From contig CBDCZB010000004.1 of assembly GCA_965224415.1 (NCBI GenBank), positions 558,001 through 622,000 on the forward strand: 64,000 nt of DNA, given 5' to 3'. Positions 42,521 to 50,667 of the stretch are shown one piece after another. The notes under the pieces were generated by a model, which was not told the origin of the DNA, ran no database searches, and saw only the letters and a program-made list of their open reading frames with translations. A program made the translations under genes and the position numbers. Numbering within the stretch: the first letter of the stretch is position 1; each line of letters opens with the position of its first letter. This DNA comes from DAOUJI01 sp965224415. Lineage in GTDB: Bacteria > Chloroflexota > Dehalococcoidia > Lucifugimonadales > JAGWBF01.

Positions 42521-44899
42521 ATGAACCTCGGAGGTTTCATAGACACGTTCAAGGACGCCATCGCCAAGAGGGTTGTCGAGTCCTACCCGCCGCTCTACCG
42601 GCCCTCGGAGAACGGCGGCACGCTCCCCAGACTGCTCCGCAAGCCCCTGGGGGCGCAGGCCGACGCCATCAGGGGCGCGGCCCTCTCCCTGAAGGCCCAC
42701 CGGGGCACCACGGTCGTCGGCGAGATGGGCACGGGCAAGACCTTCATCGGCGCGGCGGCGGCGCACATGGCGGGCTTCAAGCGCATCCTGGTGCTCTGCC
42801 CGCCCCACCTGGTGCCCAAGTGGAAGCGGGAGGTGGAGATGACGGTGCCCGGCGTCCGCGCCGCCATCGTCGAGTCCATCACCGACCTGGAGCGGCTCCG
42901 CCTCTCCGTCGGCTCCGGCCCCCTCTTCGCGGTGATGAGCCGTGAGAAGGCCAAGCTGTCCTACCGCTGGATGCCCGCCGTGATACAGCAGTGGGCCGTC
43001 TCGAAGGGAAGGCTCTTACGGGACGAGGAGACGGGGGAGCCCTTCCGCATCCCCTGCTGCCCCGACTGCACCGGGCAGATCGTGGACAAGGACGGCGTGC
43101 CCCTCACGGACGCCGACCTGAACCGCAGGAAGCACACCTGCGCCGACTGCGACGCCCCGCTGTGGCAGGCCGACAGGTCCGGCCCGGCCCGCTACCCGCT
43201 GGCCGACTACATCAAGCACAGGATGAAGGACTTCTTCGACCTGCTGATCGGCGACGAGGTCCACGAGTTCAAGGGGCGAGGGAGCGCCCAGGGCATCGCC
43301 GCGGGCATCCTCGCCGACGTCTGCGGCAAGTCCCTCAGCCTGACCGGCACGCTGCTCGGCGGCTACTCCTCGACCATCTTCCACCTCCTCTACCGGTTCT
43401 CGCCGGAGATAAGGACTGAGTTCGGGCGGTCCGACGAGCACCGCTGGATACAGCGGTACGGCTTCGAGGAGGTCACCGTCGGCAAACCCGACGACGACGC
43501 GGTGGAGGACGGGCGCAACAGCAGGCGCCGCAGCTTCCGCAAGGTGATCAGGGAGCGGCCGGGCCTCGTGCCCTCGGCGCTGTTCCACATCATCGGCAAC
43601 ACCGTCTTCCTCAGACTGGCGGACGTTGCCTCCGGCCTGCCGGACTACGAGGAGAAGATCCTCGTGTCCTCGATGGACTCGGAGGAGGACGCCACGTGCT
43701 ACTCCCAGCGCAGCGCCTACAACCACGTGTTCGAGAAGCTGCGCAAGGAGCTGGCGGACGCGCTCAAGAGCGGCTCGAAGCGGCTGCTTGCAACCTACCT
43801 GCAAACCCTTCTCGCCTACCCCGACGGCTGCACCAGGGGGGAGACGGTCTTCGACCCTCGAACGGGCGACGTCATAGTGCAGGTGCCGCCCCTCTCGGAA
43901 GAGAAGCTGTACCCGAAGGAGCAGGCGCTCATCGACCTGGTGGCCGCCGAGCGGCTGGAGGGAAGGCGGGTGCTGGTCTACGTCACCCACACGGGGACCA
44001 GAGACATCACCGGGCGGATGGACGACATCCTCACCCGGCACGGGTTCCGGGTGGCGGTGATGAAGGCCGACGCAGTGGCCCCGAACCGCCGTGAGGCGTG
44101 GGTGGCCGACAAGGTGAAGCAGGGCATCGACGTCCTGATCTGCCACCCCAGGCTGGTGCAGACCGGCCTCGACCTCATCGACTTCCCGACCATCGTCTGG
44201 GACGAAACGGATTACAGCGTCTACGTCGTCCGGCAGGCGTCGCGGCGGTCGTGGCGCATCGGGCAGACCCGCCCGGTGAAGGTGGTGTTCATGAGCTACC
44301 GGAACACGCTCCAGGCCGACGCGCTGAAGCTGGTGGCGAAGAAGATGCAGAGCTCCCTCGCCGTCGAGGGGGAGCTGCCGGAGGACGGCCTGGCCGCCTA
44401 TGGCGACGACGGGGACGACATGATGATGGCCCTGGCCCGCAAGATCGTCAGCGGTGACGAGGAGGACGAGGCCGAGACGATGGAGGAGGTCTTCGCCAAG
44501 GCCAGGAACGCCGAGAGCGAAGCCGATGAGCTGCTGGTGGACGACGGCTGGAAGGTCGTCGAGGTCGAGCCGGAGGCCGTCAACGGCAACGGCAACGGCC
44601 ACCACGAGGCCATCGGGCCGACGGTGGAGCTGGTCCTCGGCAACGGCCGACACGGCAACGGCAACGGCCACGCGCCCGCCCCGGTCAACGGGAACGGCAA
44701 CGGCCACCACAGCCTGCCCCGTACTGGATACGGGGACGAGGCCCCGGAGCCGCAGCAGTCGCTGTTCTCCTGGGCGGAGTTCATGGCCGAGGAGCCAGTG
44801 AAGCCGAAGGGCCGCAAGACCCAGGCTCCGTCACTGTCCCTGTTCGAGTGGGCGGTGGAACAGGAGCGGGAGGAAGAGCCGGTCGGCGCGGGACGCTAG
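42521..44899 (+). CDS. SNF2/DEAD-type helicase with zinc-ribbon insertion
   Basis: A 792-residue superfamily 2 helicase. The first RecA-like domain has GEMGTGKTFIGAAA (Walker A), LVLCPPHLVPKWKREVE (Ia) and LLIGDEVHEFKG (II), interrupted by a zinc-ribbon (CCPDCTGQ...CADCDAPLW). The second has VLVYVTHTGTRDIT and QASRRSWRIGQTRPVKV, the VI motif RxxRxGQ of SNF2 enzymes. The C-terminus carries three Asn-Gly-rich stretches (NGNGNGHH) and two SLF-x-WA motifs (SLFSWAEF, SLFEWAVE). It follows the methyltransferase gene, a common plasmid pairing. Two decayed pieces of a relative lie at 8757-8908 and 11760-12140. Confidence 0.85.
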   Translation: MNLGGFIDTFKDAIAKRVVESYPPLYRPSENGGTLPRLLRKPLGAQADAIRGAALSLKAHRGTTVVGEMGTGKTFIGAAAAHMAGFKRILVLCPPHLVPKWKREVEMTVPGVRAAIVESITDLERLRLSVGSGPLFAVMSREKAKLSYRWMPAVIQQWAVSKGRLLRDEETGEPFRIPCCPDCTGQIVDKDGVPLTDADLNRRKHTCADCDAPLWQADRSGPARYPLADYIKHRMKDFFDLLIGDEVHEFKGRGSAQGIAAGILADVCGKSLSLTGTLLGGYSSTIFHLLYRFSPEIRTEFGRSDEHRWIQRYGFEEVTVGKPDDDAVEDGRNSRRRSFRKVIRERPGLVPSALFHIIGNTVFLRLADVASGLPDYEEKILVSSMDSEEDATCYSQRSAYNHVFEKLRKELADALKSGSKRLLATYLQTLLAYPDGCTRGETVFDPRTGDVIVQVPPLSEEKLYPKEQALIDLVAAERLEGRRVLVYVTHTGTRDITGRMDDILTRHGFRVAVMKADAVAPNRREAWVADKVKQGIDVLICHPRLVQTGLDLIDFPTIVWDETDYSVYVVRQASRRSWRIGQTRPVKVVFMSYRNTLQADALKLVAKKMQSSLAVEGELPEDGLAAYGDDGDDMMMALARKIVSGDEEDEAETMEEVFAKARNAESEADELLVDDGWKVVEVEPEAVNGNGNGHHEAIGPTVELVLGNGRHGNGNGHAPAPVNGNGNGHHSLPRTGYGDEAPEPQQSLFSWAEFMAEEPVKPKGRKTQAPSLSLFEWAVEQEREEEPVGAGR

Positions 44900-44915
44900 A
44901 CCGCAAGGCACGGGG

Positions 44916-44943
44916 GGAGGATACCTGGCCGTAGGTGTCCTCC
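44916..44943 (+). terminator. Hairpin after the helicase gene
   Basis: Arms GGAGGATACC (44916-44925) and GGTGTCCTCC (44934-44943) around TGGCCGTA, followed by TTCC. The preceding 40 bp (44876-44915, GAGCCGGTCGGCGCGGGACG...) recur before another hairpin at 49455-49523 and, decayed, at about 8868-8908. Confidence 0.6.
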
Positions 44944-45028
44944 TTCCAGGCCCAAACGGTGTCCTGAACGGGACGCCACGAACGTGGCAACTCAGCGAAA
45001 CAGCAACACTCACGAAGGAGATGAACCA

Positions 45029-45235
45029 ATGGCAAGGATATTCGTATACGACGACCGCGAGTTCCCCGACCCGGACCCCCAGATGAGCGTCGACCAGGTG
45101 AAGGCAACGCTCTCCGACTTCTACGGGGAGATAGCCAACGCCTCGGTCAAGGAGACCAAGCGGGGCGACGACACGATCTACGAGTTCCAGCGGCGGGTGG
45201 GCACCAAGGGCGCCTTCCCCAATGCCCAGAACTAA
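45029..45235 (+). CDS. PRTRC system protein C (ubiquitin-like)
   Basis: A 68-residue protein. MARIFVYDDREFPDPDPQMS, SVDQVKATLSDFYGEIANA and RGDDTIYEFQRRVGTKG match protein C of the PRTRC cassette (ParB-related, ThiF-related cassette), predicted to have a ubiquitin-like beta-grasp fold. It ends GAFPNAQN, so no exposed GlyGly tail is seen, as is usual for this family. It opens a run of genes that includes the E2-like, JAB and ThiF members. The ATG at 45029 follows AAGGAGATG. Confidence 0.88.
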   Translation: MARIFVYDDREFPDPDPQMSVDQVKATLSDFYGEIANASVKETKRGDDTIYEFQRRVGTKGAFPNAQN

Positions 45236-45248
45236 AGGAGGGAGTCCG

Positions 45249-45476
45249 ATGGACAACCGGACCTTAGCCGGTCTGCTGGCGGCGACCCCGCCGACGGGCC
45301 TCAGCATCCTGGAGCTCACGGCGGAGCTCACACGGCCCGACGGCTCCTTCGACCTGGACGCCGCGGCCGCACGGCAGAGCGAGGTGGAGATGGCCTGCGT
45401 CCAGGCGCAGGACTACTCGGCGGCCACGGGCCGCCTGTTGGAGGCGCTGCGATGGCGGCTGCGGCCCCGGCGCTGA
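45249..45476 (+). CDS. Small hypothetical protein in the PRTRC cluster
   Basis: A 75-residue protein, not recognised. It is helical and Ala/Leu-rich (ILELTAELTRPDGSFDLDAA; MACVQAQDYSAATGRLLEAL). Its ATG comes 13 bp after protein C, with AAAGGAGGGAG upstream, and its end overlaps the next gene by 25 bp, so it is co-expressed with the cassette. Confidence 0.6.
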   Translation: MDNRTLAGLLAATPPTGLSILELTAELTRPDGSFDLDAAAARQSEVEMACVQAQDYSAATGRLLEALRWRLRPRR

Positions 45477-46291
45477 TGAGCGGCCTGGCGGGACTGCTCC
45501 TGCGGCGTCCGCCGTCGCTGCGGGAGCTGGTCACGCTGGTCGGGTACGCCGACGACTACGCATGGTTCGTAGGGCTGGTGCGCCGCCTCTTCCCCCAGGA
45601 GGCGGAGGCGGCGCTGGCGGCCCCCGAGGTACGCGGGAGGGTGGAGCGCTTCGCCAATCTCTTCGGGGAGCGGCACTTCCCCCTCTACGCGCCGGTGATC
45701 GAGTTCTGGACGGAGGAGGAGGGGGAACAACCTCCGTGGTCCTGGCTGAGGCAGGGCATCCCCTTCGACCTGATGGGCTTCGGCTACGACGGCCTCCACG
45801 AGATGTGGGACGGCTACCGCGAGGGGCTCTCGGCCATGGCCCTGCTGGTCAAGCCCGCCGACGCCTACTACGACGGCCCCGACGGGATACGGGTGGCCTG
45901 GCTGGAGTCAGCCGCCGAACGCATCCCGCAAGAGACATTGGAGAGGATTCCCCAGGGCGGCATACCCCTGGACGCCCTCGCCGACGCGCTCAAAGAGACG
46001 AAGTTCGAGGGGGCGGCGCAAGCCTGCTCCTGGATCCTCGCCGAGACCGGCAACTTCTTCCTCGACCACACCTACGAGGACGGCAATTACGACGGCTTCT
46101 CCGACCCCTGGGACGACGACATCATCCAGGAGGGGACCGAGGAGTGGCGCAAGGCCAGCGCCCTCATGGACTCGGTGAGCCGGTTGACCGACTGGCTGGA
46201 GGAGAACCTCCCCGGCCGCTTCGCCGAGATGCTGGACTTCACGCTGGCGCGGCTTCCCGACCAAGAACAGGAGGACAACAACCATGACTGA
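45452..46291 (+). CDS. Hypothetical PRTRC-cluster protein (position of protein F)
   Basis: A 279-residue acidic protein, not confidently recognised. YADDYAWFVGLVRRLFPQEA, then FGERHFPLYAPVIEFWTEEE and ETGNFFLDHTYEDGNYDGFS stand out; the C-terminal half is rich in Asp, Trp and Glu. It lies between proteins C and B, where PRTRC protein F is often found, but no signature proves this. Two starts are possible: 45452 with GGAGG seven bases before it, or 45476, where TGATG joins it to the upstream stop. It overlaps protein B by 8 bp. Confidence 0.65.
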   Translation: MAAAAPALMSGLAGLLLRRPPSLRELVTLVGYADDYAWFVGLVRRLFPQEAEAALAAPEVRGRVERFANLFGERHFPLYAPVIEFWTEEEGEQPPWSWLRQGIPFDLMGFGYDGLHEMWDGYREGLSAMALLVKPADAYYDGPDGIRVAWLESAAERIPQETLERIPQGGIPLDALADALKETKFEGAAQACSWILAETGNFFLDHTYEDGNYDGFSDPWDDDIIQEGTEEWRKASALMDSVSRLTDWLEENLPGRFAEMLDFTLARLPDQEQEDNNHD

Positions 46292-46994
46292 TGCAGTCGA
46301 TACGACCCAATGGTCCCTGCCGGGACCGGCGGACGTGCCGAGAGACGAGCTCCAGATACAGCTGGAGGTCTACAAGGAGACCATCTTGCTGCGGGGCTTC
46401 GAGAGCGACTCCGCCTGGGTCAGGACCGTCTCGGCGGACGAGATCGCCAACGTGTTCACCCAGCACCTGGGGTTCTCCTCGGGGCTGCTGCCCCAGGAGG
46501 CCGTCTGGTGGAACCAGGGCGAGACCGGGCAGGTGGTGGCCCTCTGGCGGCCGCCGCAGGTCTGGCCGGTGGCCCTGCAACGGGAGGCGTTCAAGCCCCC
46601 CGCACGGCTCCGGCTGCCCATGCCGGGGCTGGTCTTCGTCTGCTCGCCGGGCCGCGCGCCCTGGGTGTATGCCGCAACACAGCGGCCCACCGACCCCGAG
46701 CAGCATCTCTTCCGGGCCCCGGCCTTCAACGTCTTCAGGGACGGGCGGGTCTGTCCCGGAAGCCACAGGTTCCCCGAGGAGGTGGGGCTGATACCGGAAG
46801 GCTTCTTCCAGTCCTTCTTCTCGCTTACCGGAGACACCCGCGACCGCTCGAAGAGGCACCCAGACAACCTGATCGCGCTATGGGAGGAGTTAGATGGAAA
46901 GACAGAATACCCGATGGAGGACCTTGTTCCCCAGTGTACGGTGGCCCACGCTATCGCGGTCTCCGAAGGAAGACGCGACTACGCCTACCGCTAG
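46284..46994 (+). CDS. PRTRC system protein B (E2-like)
   Basis: A 236-residue protein. LLRGFESDSAWVRTVSADEI, WNQGETGQVVALWRPPQVWP, LRLPMPGLVFVCSPGRAPWV and the segment APAFNVFRDGRVCPGSHRFP match PRTRC protein B, predicted to be related to E2 ubiquitin-conjugating enzymes. The cysteine in GRVCPG is the best candidate for a thioester site. C-terminal helices follow (PDNLIALWEELDGK). The gene overlaps the JAB gene by 101 bp. Confidence 0.85.
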   Translation: MTDAVDTTQWSLPGPADVPRDELQIQLEVYKETILLRGFESDSAWVRTVSADEIANVFTQHLGFSSGLLPQEAVWWNQGETGQVVALWRPPQVWPVALQREAFKPPARLRLPMPGLVFVCSPGRAPWVYAATQRPTDPEQHLFRAPAFNVFRDGRVCPGSHRFPEEVGLIPEGFFQSFFSLTGDTRDRSKRHPDNLIALWEELDGKTEYPMEDLVPQCTVAHAIAVSEGRRDYAYR

Positions 46995-47601
46995 CCCCGT
47001 GCCGGGGCCGGTGGGCTACCTGGTCAACCACCCCGGCGGCTTGGCGGGAGTCCACGGAATCGGCTATGACTACGTGCTGGGATCGTGGGGCGTCTACGTC
47101 CAGTCCCAGGGCGCTCACCTGACGGCGCGGGTAACCGTCGCCTCCTGCACGGTGCGGGGGCTCGCTCCCGTGACCGAGAAGGTGCAACTCACCCACGGCC
47201 CCATCCCGGCAAGCCTGTTCGAGCTGGGGCTGCGCTGGTTTCAAGACGCCCCGGACACCGAGCGGTTCTTCGCCGTGCGATGGGACGGGGACGGCTACCG
47301 TTTGGTGGTCCCTCCTCAGGCTGGGACTGGCACGAGACTCGCATACCAGCCCCCTGCGGGCGTGGTCGCCGAGTTCCACTCCCACGGAAGCTCCCGCGCC
47401 TTCTTCTCGGCCACCGACGACCGGGACGAGCAGGGCTTCCGCATCTACGGCGTTGTGGGACGCTTCGATGACCCCCGGCCCGAGCTGAGCCTCCGGGTCG
47501 GCGTCTACGGCCACTTCGCCCCGCTGGACTGGTCGCAGGTGTTCGGCGGCCCGGACACGGGCGTCCGGCTCAGGGGCGAACACGACACACCAAACGAATG
47601 A
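46894..47601 (+). CDS. PRTRC system protein A (JAB/JAMM peptidase-like)
   Basis: A 235-residue protein. The JAMM signature is complete: Glu in VVAEFHSHGS, HSH, and Asp in FFSATDDRDEQGFRIYGVVG. It is predicted to remove or process the ubiquitin-like partner, by analogy with JAB deubiquitinases. The ATG at 46894 has GGGAGGAG upstream but lies inside protein B (101-bp overlap); a GTG at 46999 would avoid the overlap but has no ribosome site. The N-terminal 35 residues look disordered. Confidence 0.83.
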   Translation: MERQNTRWRTLFPSVRWPTLSRSPKEDATTPTASPVPGPVGYLVNHPGGLAGVHGIGYDYVLGSWGVYVQSQGAHLTARVTVASCTVRGLAPVTEKVQLTHGPIPASLFELGLRWFQDAPDTERFFAVRWDGDGYRLVVPPQAGTGTRLAYQPPAGVVAEFHSHGSSRAFFSATDDRDEQGFRIYGVVGRFDDPRPELSLRVGVYGHFAPLDWSQVFGGPDTGVRLRGEHDTPNE

Positions 47602-47618
47602 CAAGGAGGTAACTGCAA

Positions 47619-48437
47619 ATGCCCTACTACCTGGACAGCGCGTTCCTGCTGGACAACCCTTGGATCACCGTGGTCGGCTGCGGCGGGACCGGCGGCTTCG
47701 TGGCCGAGGGCCTCTGCCGCCTCTTCCAGGGCAGGCAGGCCACCATCGTCCTGGTCGACCACGACCGGGTGGAGCCCCACAACCTGCTGCGCCAGAATTT
47801 CTACGCCGAGGACGTGGGGAAGTTCAAAAGCCAGGCCCTCGCCGACCGGCTGGCCAGGGCCTACCGGCGGCCCGTCGGCTACTCGGTCTACGCCTTCCGA
47901 GAGGAGGACTCCCGCCCCAACGGGCAGCGCTACCCCGGCCTTCCCGCCTACGGCGACAGCCTCATCATCGGCTGCGCCGACAACGCCGCCGCACGGCGGG
48001 CGATGGCCGAGTCCCTGCCGGGCGACCCGCGCCGGTGGCTCATCGACGCGGGCAACGACACCAACTGGGGACAAGTCTTGGTCGGCAATGTCGCCGACCG
48101 GGACTTTGGCAACGAACAAGCCTTCGCGGGTGAGACCTGCCACCTGCTCCCCGCGCCCACGGTGCAGCGCCCCGACCTGCTGACCGCCGTGTCGACCAGA
48201 CCGCCGGACGTGGACTGCGCGGCCGCCCTCGACCTCACCGACCAGGACCCGACCATCAACCAGATGATGGCGTCGCTGGCGCTACAGGTGGTCCGCCGCA
48301 TGGCGGCGGGAACCTGCCCCTTCATGGGCCTCTACCTGGACATGGACCTGGGCACGGTCAGCCCCACCTACGTCACGCCGGAAGCGGTGGAGCGATTGGT
48401 GGGGGCCGACTACGACCCGGGAGACCGGGCGAACTGA
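47619..48437 (+). CDS. PRTRC system ThiF-like (E1) protein
   Basis: A 272-residue adenylating enzyme. VVGCGGTGGFVAEGLCRLF is the nucleotide-binding loop, LVDHDRVEPHNLLRQNF the acidic strand and following Arg, FKSQALADRLARAY the helix, and IIGCADNAAARRAM the beta-alpha unit typical of ThiF/MoeB/E1. A DVDCAAALDLTDQDPTINQM segment near the C-terminus holds a Cys. It would activate the C-terminus of the ubiquitin-like protein C. ATG follows AAGGAGG. Confidence 0.88.
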   Translation: MPYYLDSAFLLDNPWITVVGCGGTGGFVAEGLCRLFQGRQATIVLVDHDRVEPHNLLRQNFYAEDVGKFKSQALADRLARAYRRPVGYSVYAFREEDSRPNGQRYPGLPAYGDSLIIGCADNAAARRAMAESLPGDPRRWLIDAGNDTNWGQVLVGNVADRDFGNEQAFAGETCHLLPAPTVQRPDLLTAVSTRPPDVDCAAALDLTDQDPTINQMMASLALQVVRRMAAGTCPFMGLYLDMDLGTVSPTYVTPEAVERLVGADYDPGDRAN

Positions 48438-48511
48438 CGCACCGAGGGGCGGTAGCACCCCGGCGATCAGCGCACGTGAACACACTCAGAGAAGGAATAA
48501 GGAGAGAAACG

Positions 48512-48894
48512 ATGTCCGACAAGAACGGAAACACCACGATGTGGCGGGACAACCACAGCGGGCTCCGCAGGCACAAGCTCATGACCAAGGAGATCGGGCC
48601 ACGATACCGCCCCTGTACGCCAATGACGGCGCGGACGACCCCGACGCCGTGGCCGCCAGAGTGAAATTGTTCAGCCCCTACAACGGCTGGACCTGGTACA
48701 TCACCGAGTGGCAGGCCGAGACCGGACTGTGCTTCGGCCTCGTCGAGGGCTTTGAAACGGAGCTGGGGTACTTCGACCTGACCGAGTTGGCGGAGACGAC
48801 GGTGCTCGGCGGCGTGCCCGCCGTGGAGCGCGACCTGTACTGGGAGCCGACGACCCTGGGCGAGATAAAGAGGAAGTCGAGACTCGCGGCGTAG
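48512..48894 (+). pseudogene. DUF2958-family protein, one frameshift
   Basis: The ATG at 48512 starts a frame that carries GLRRHKLMTKEIGP. After about 48605 the neighbouring frame continues as IPPLYANDG, VKLFSPYNGWTWYITEW, CFGLVEGFETELGYFDLTEL and VERDLYWEP, which together match DUF2958, a small protein common beside antirestriction and PRTRC genes. One missing base near GGGCCACGATACC explains the break. Whether it is real or a sequencing error cannot be judged from one sequence. Confidence 0.75.
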
Positions 48895-48943
48895 CAGGGC
48901 GACCGGTCCACGCGAGCGCATACATATAAGGGAGGGGAAGACC

Positions 48944-49441
48944 ATGCCTGACGAAGTTGGAACGGAAGCAACCCGCTCGGACGCCCGGATCGCCGACGAG
49001 AGTCTCTTCGGCGAAGCGGCGGACGACACGGAAGCCGCGGTTGCCGGGGAGCAGGACGCCGACAAGGAGACCGCACAGGACCCGCAGGATTCCGATGACG
49101 CCGGGGGGCAGGCCGTTGGAGACGAGACCGGCTCGTCCGAGGACCTGAAGGTGGTCGTGTCCATCAAGGGCGGGAGGGCCACCATCGGGGTGCAACGGCC
49201 CTCGTCGGACCCCCACATCGAGTCGTTCGATGACCCTGACCTGTCCGGGCTGACCCAGGAGGTCTCGGCGGTGATCGAAAGGGCGAGAGCCAAGTGGGAG
49301 GACGCCCCCAAGCACCCGGCCTACGAGCGGCCCGCTCCCCCGGCCCGGCGCCGCAACAGGCAGGGCCGGGAGACGGCACTGGCCGCAAACGTCGAGGGAG
49401 AGACGGAGCAACAGCAGCCGGAGACGCTGCGGCTGTTCTAA
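48944..49441 (+). CDS. Acidic hypothetical protein, possible PRTRC E-like
   Basis: A 165-residue protein. The first 65 residues are acidic and low in complexity. Then DLKVVVSIKGGRATIGVQRP and LSGLTQEVSAVIERARAKWE form a small beta-hairpin plus helix domain which recalls the N-terminal domain of PRTRC protein E in layout only. An Arg-rich linker ends in EQQQPETLRLF. GGGAGGGGAAG precedes the ATG. Function unknown. Confidence 0.6.
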   Translation: MPDEVGTEATRSDARIADESLFGEAADDTEAAVAGEQDADKETAQDPQDSDDAGGQAVGDETGSSEDLKVVVSIKGGRATIGVQRPSSDPHIESFDDPDLSGLTQEVSAVIERARAKWEDAPKHPAYERPAPPARRRNRQGRETALAANVEGETEQQQPETLRLF

Positions 49442-49454
49442 GGGCCGGGCCCTA

Positions 49455-49523
49455 GAGCCGGTCGGCGCGGGACGCTGACCGCAGTAACGGGGGGAGGTCG
49501 TCGCAACGGCGACGGCTTCCCCC
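49455..49523 (+). terminator. Repeat copy of the helicase 3' flank with a strong hairpin
   Basis: GAGCCGGTCGGCGCGGGACGC starts at 49455 and repeats the sequence that overlaps the end of the helicase gene (44876). It leads into a hairpin with arms from 49489 (GGGGGGAGGTCGTCGC) and up to 49523 (GGCGACGGCTTCCCCC), loop AAC. It probably ends the PRTRC transcript. Confidence 0.6.
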
Positions 49524-49666
49524 TGCCCAGCCATGTATGCGGCCTTTCTGCGTTTCAGCGGGTCTAGCCCGTGTCCGGGCCGTGCAGAGGGGACTAACTT
49601 CCGTGATTGCGCCACGAGAGTTAGTCAGTAGGGCCTGGGGTCACGGGCCGCTTCCCCGGCGCCGCC

Positions 49667-49912
49667 TCAGTCGATAAACAGGTGGCCGAGGCCCAGGTCG
49701 TTGGCCAGGTCATGTAGCGCCTTCAGATGCCTGTAGTTGGGCCGCACTCCCTTGTACCTCCAGCGCCTTATGGTGAGGGGAGCGACGCCGAGACGACGGG
49801 CGATCTCTGCCCACGGCAGACCGGACGCATGCTGGAACCACACCAGGCGCTGCGGGAAGGCATCGGGGATGGCGTCGGTCTTTCTCCTGTACTGTGTGCG
49901 CTGTCGCGGCAT
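49667..49912 (-). CDS. Helix-turn-helix protein at the right edge of the element
   Basis: An 81-residue DNA-binding protein. RLVWFQHASGLPWAEIARRL and GVAPLTIRRWRYKGVRPN form an XRE-like HTH, similar in style to the one at 17070-17399 (GLTWAAFARAIGVDPKLVHRW). The ATG at 49912 follows GGGGAGGA; a longer frame to 50071 has no ribosome site. It points towards the element's plus-strand genes and may repress them. Confidence 0.72.
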   Translation of the reverse strand: MPRQRTQYRRKTDAIPDAFPQRLVWFQHASGLPWAEIARRLGVAPLTIRRWRYKGVRPNYRHLKALHDLANDLGLGHLFID

Positions 49913-50667
49913 CTGGCCGGTCCTCCCCGTGCACAGCCGTACCCCCTCCCCAATGCGAGCGCAAGCGTCCCCATTCTCCGTTCGCCTCAGACCTTGGACG
50001 ATCCGTCTCCCGGTCGGGACGCTTGCCTCACCCGTCCGTCCATATATGCTTGCTCTTTTTGTTGCCCCCACTGGCCCGGACCGTCAAGTCTGACCTTAAG
50101 GGGCTCAACCTTACTCACGACCCACACTCAGCTCCACATGGTTGTTGCTCGACGGGTGGCTGAGCCGGTATTGGACGCCCTTCGGCGAATATCTCAGCGA
50201 GGGAACGGAGAGAGATGTCAGTTCTCTCGCGAAGGCTTGATCTGTGAGCTGCTGAGAGGGGGAAACGCTTTGAGTTCCCTCCAGTGCATGGCCTTGTCGA
50301 AGAGGTCGGGCTAACGCCACCGTTCAACTCCGTTGACTGGGCAGAAGAAACACGAGGTCCTCTGCGGCAGGCAGGCTCGTATGTGTCGTGTCTTTTTGTT
50401 GTCAGACATTGCCGTGAGATGATATATAGTGTAATAATACCTACGTTTTCGTTCTTGTCGAAGAGCGCCTGAGAAACGTAGCGCAAAGGAAGTGGGAGCC
50501 TTGAGGCTCGCCACTATTTATTATTGCCGATGAACGGGAGGGCTGGAAAGTGGCCAACGTCATGACCCACATCCACGCGGGGGCTTCCCGCCTGAACGGG
50601 GCGTCTGCGCCCGCGCCCGCTAAATCCCCCCCCCCCCCCGACTTTTTGGCGCAGGACGGGTTGGCCG
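49913..50667. promoter_or_regulatory. 755-bp gene-free region upstream of the giant gene, with promoter and poly(C)
   Basis: No gene was recognised. TTGTCA (50399-50404) and TATATA (50423-50428), 18 bp apart, form a good sigma-70-type promoter facing the giant gene. A hairpin CTACGTTT / AAACGTAG (50441-50448, 50474-50481) lies downstream in the leader. A run of 14 C fills 50626-50639. The right end of the mobile element must lie in or before this region, but no attachment site could be identified. Confidence 0.5.
50626..50639. repeat. Poly(C)14 tract
   Basis: Fourteen consecutive C directly after TAAAT and 28 bp before the GTG chosen as start of the giant gene. It lies within a short frame that begins at GTG 50550 (GGGAGGG ribosome site at 50536-50542). 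Removing one C (or adding two) would join that frame to the signal peptide of the giant protein. Homopolymers of this length are prone to slippage. Confidence 0.85.

Noticed and set aside
43016..44710. 564-codon minus-strand frame opposite the helicase
   Set aside because: The plus-strand helicase has Walker motifs and a ribosome site; the antisense frame is low in complexity (VAVAVAV, DDL).
45029..48437. Idea that the ThiF/E2/JAB/Ubl cluster is a new anti-phage (Bil- or CBASS-like) system
   Set aside because: Protein C, B, A and ThiF fit the described PRTRC cassette; no nucleotidyltransferase or effector was seen, so novelty is limited to its composition.
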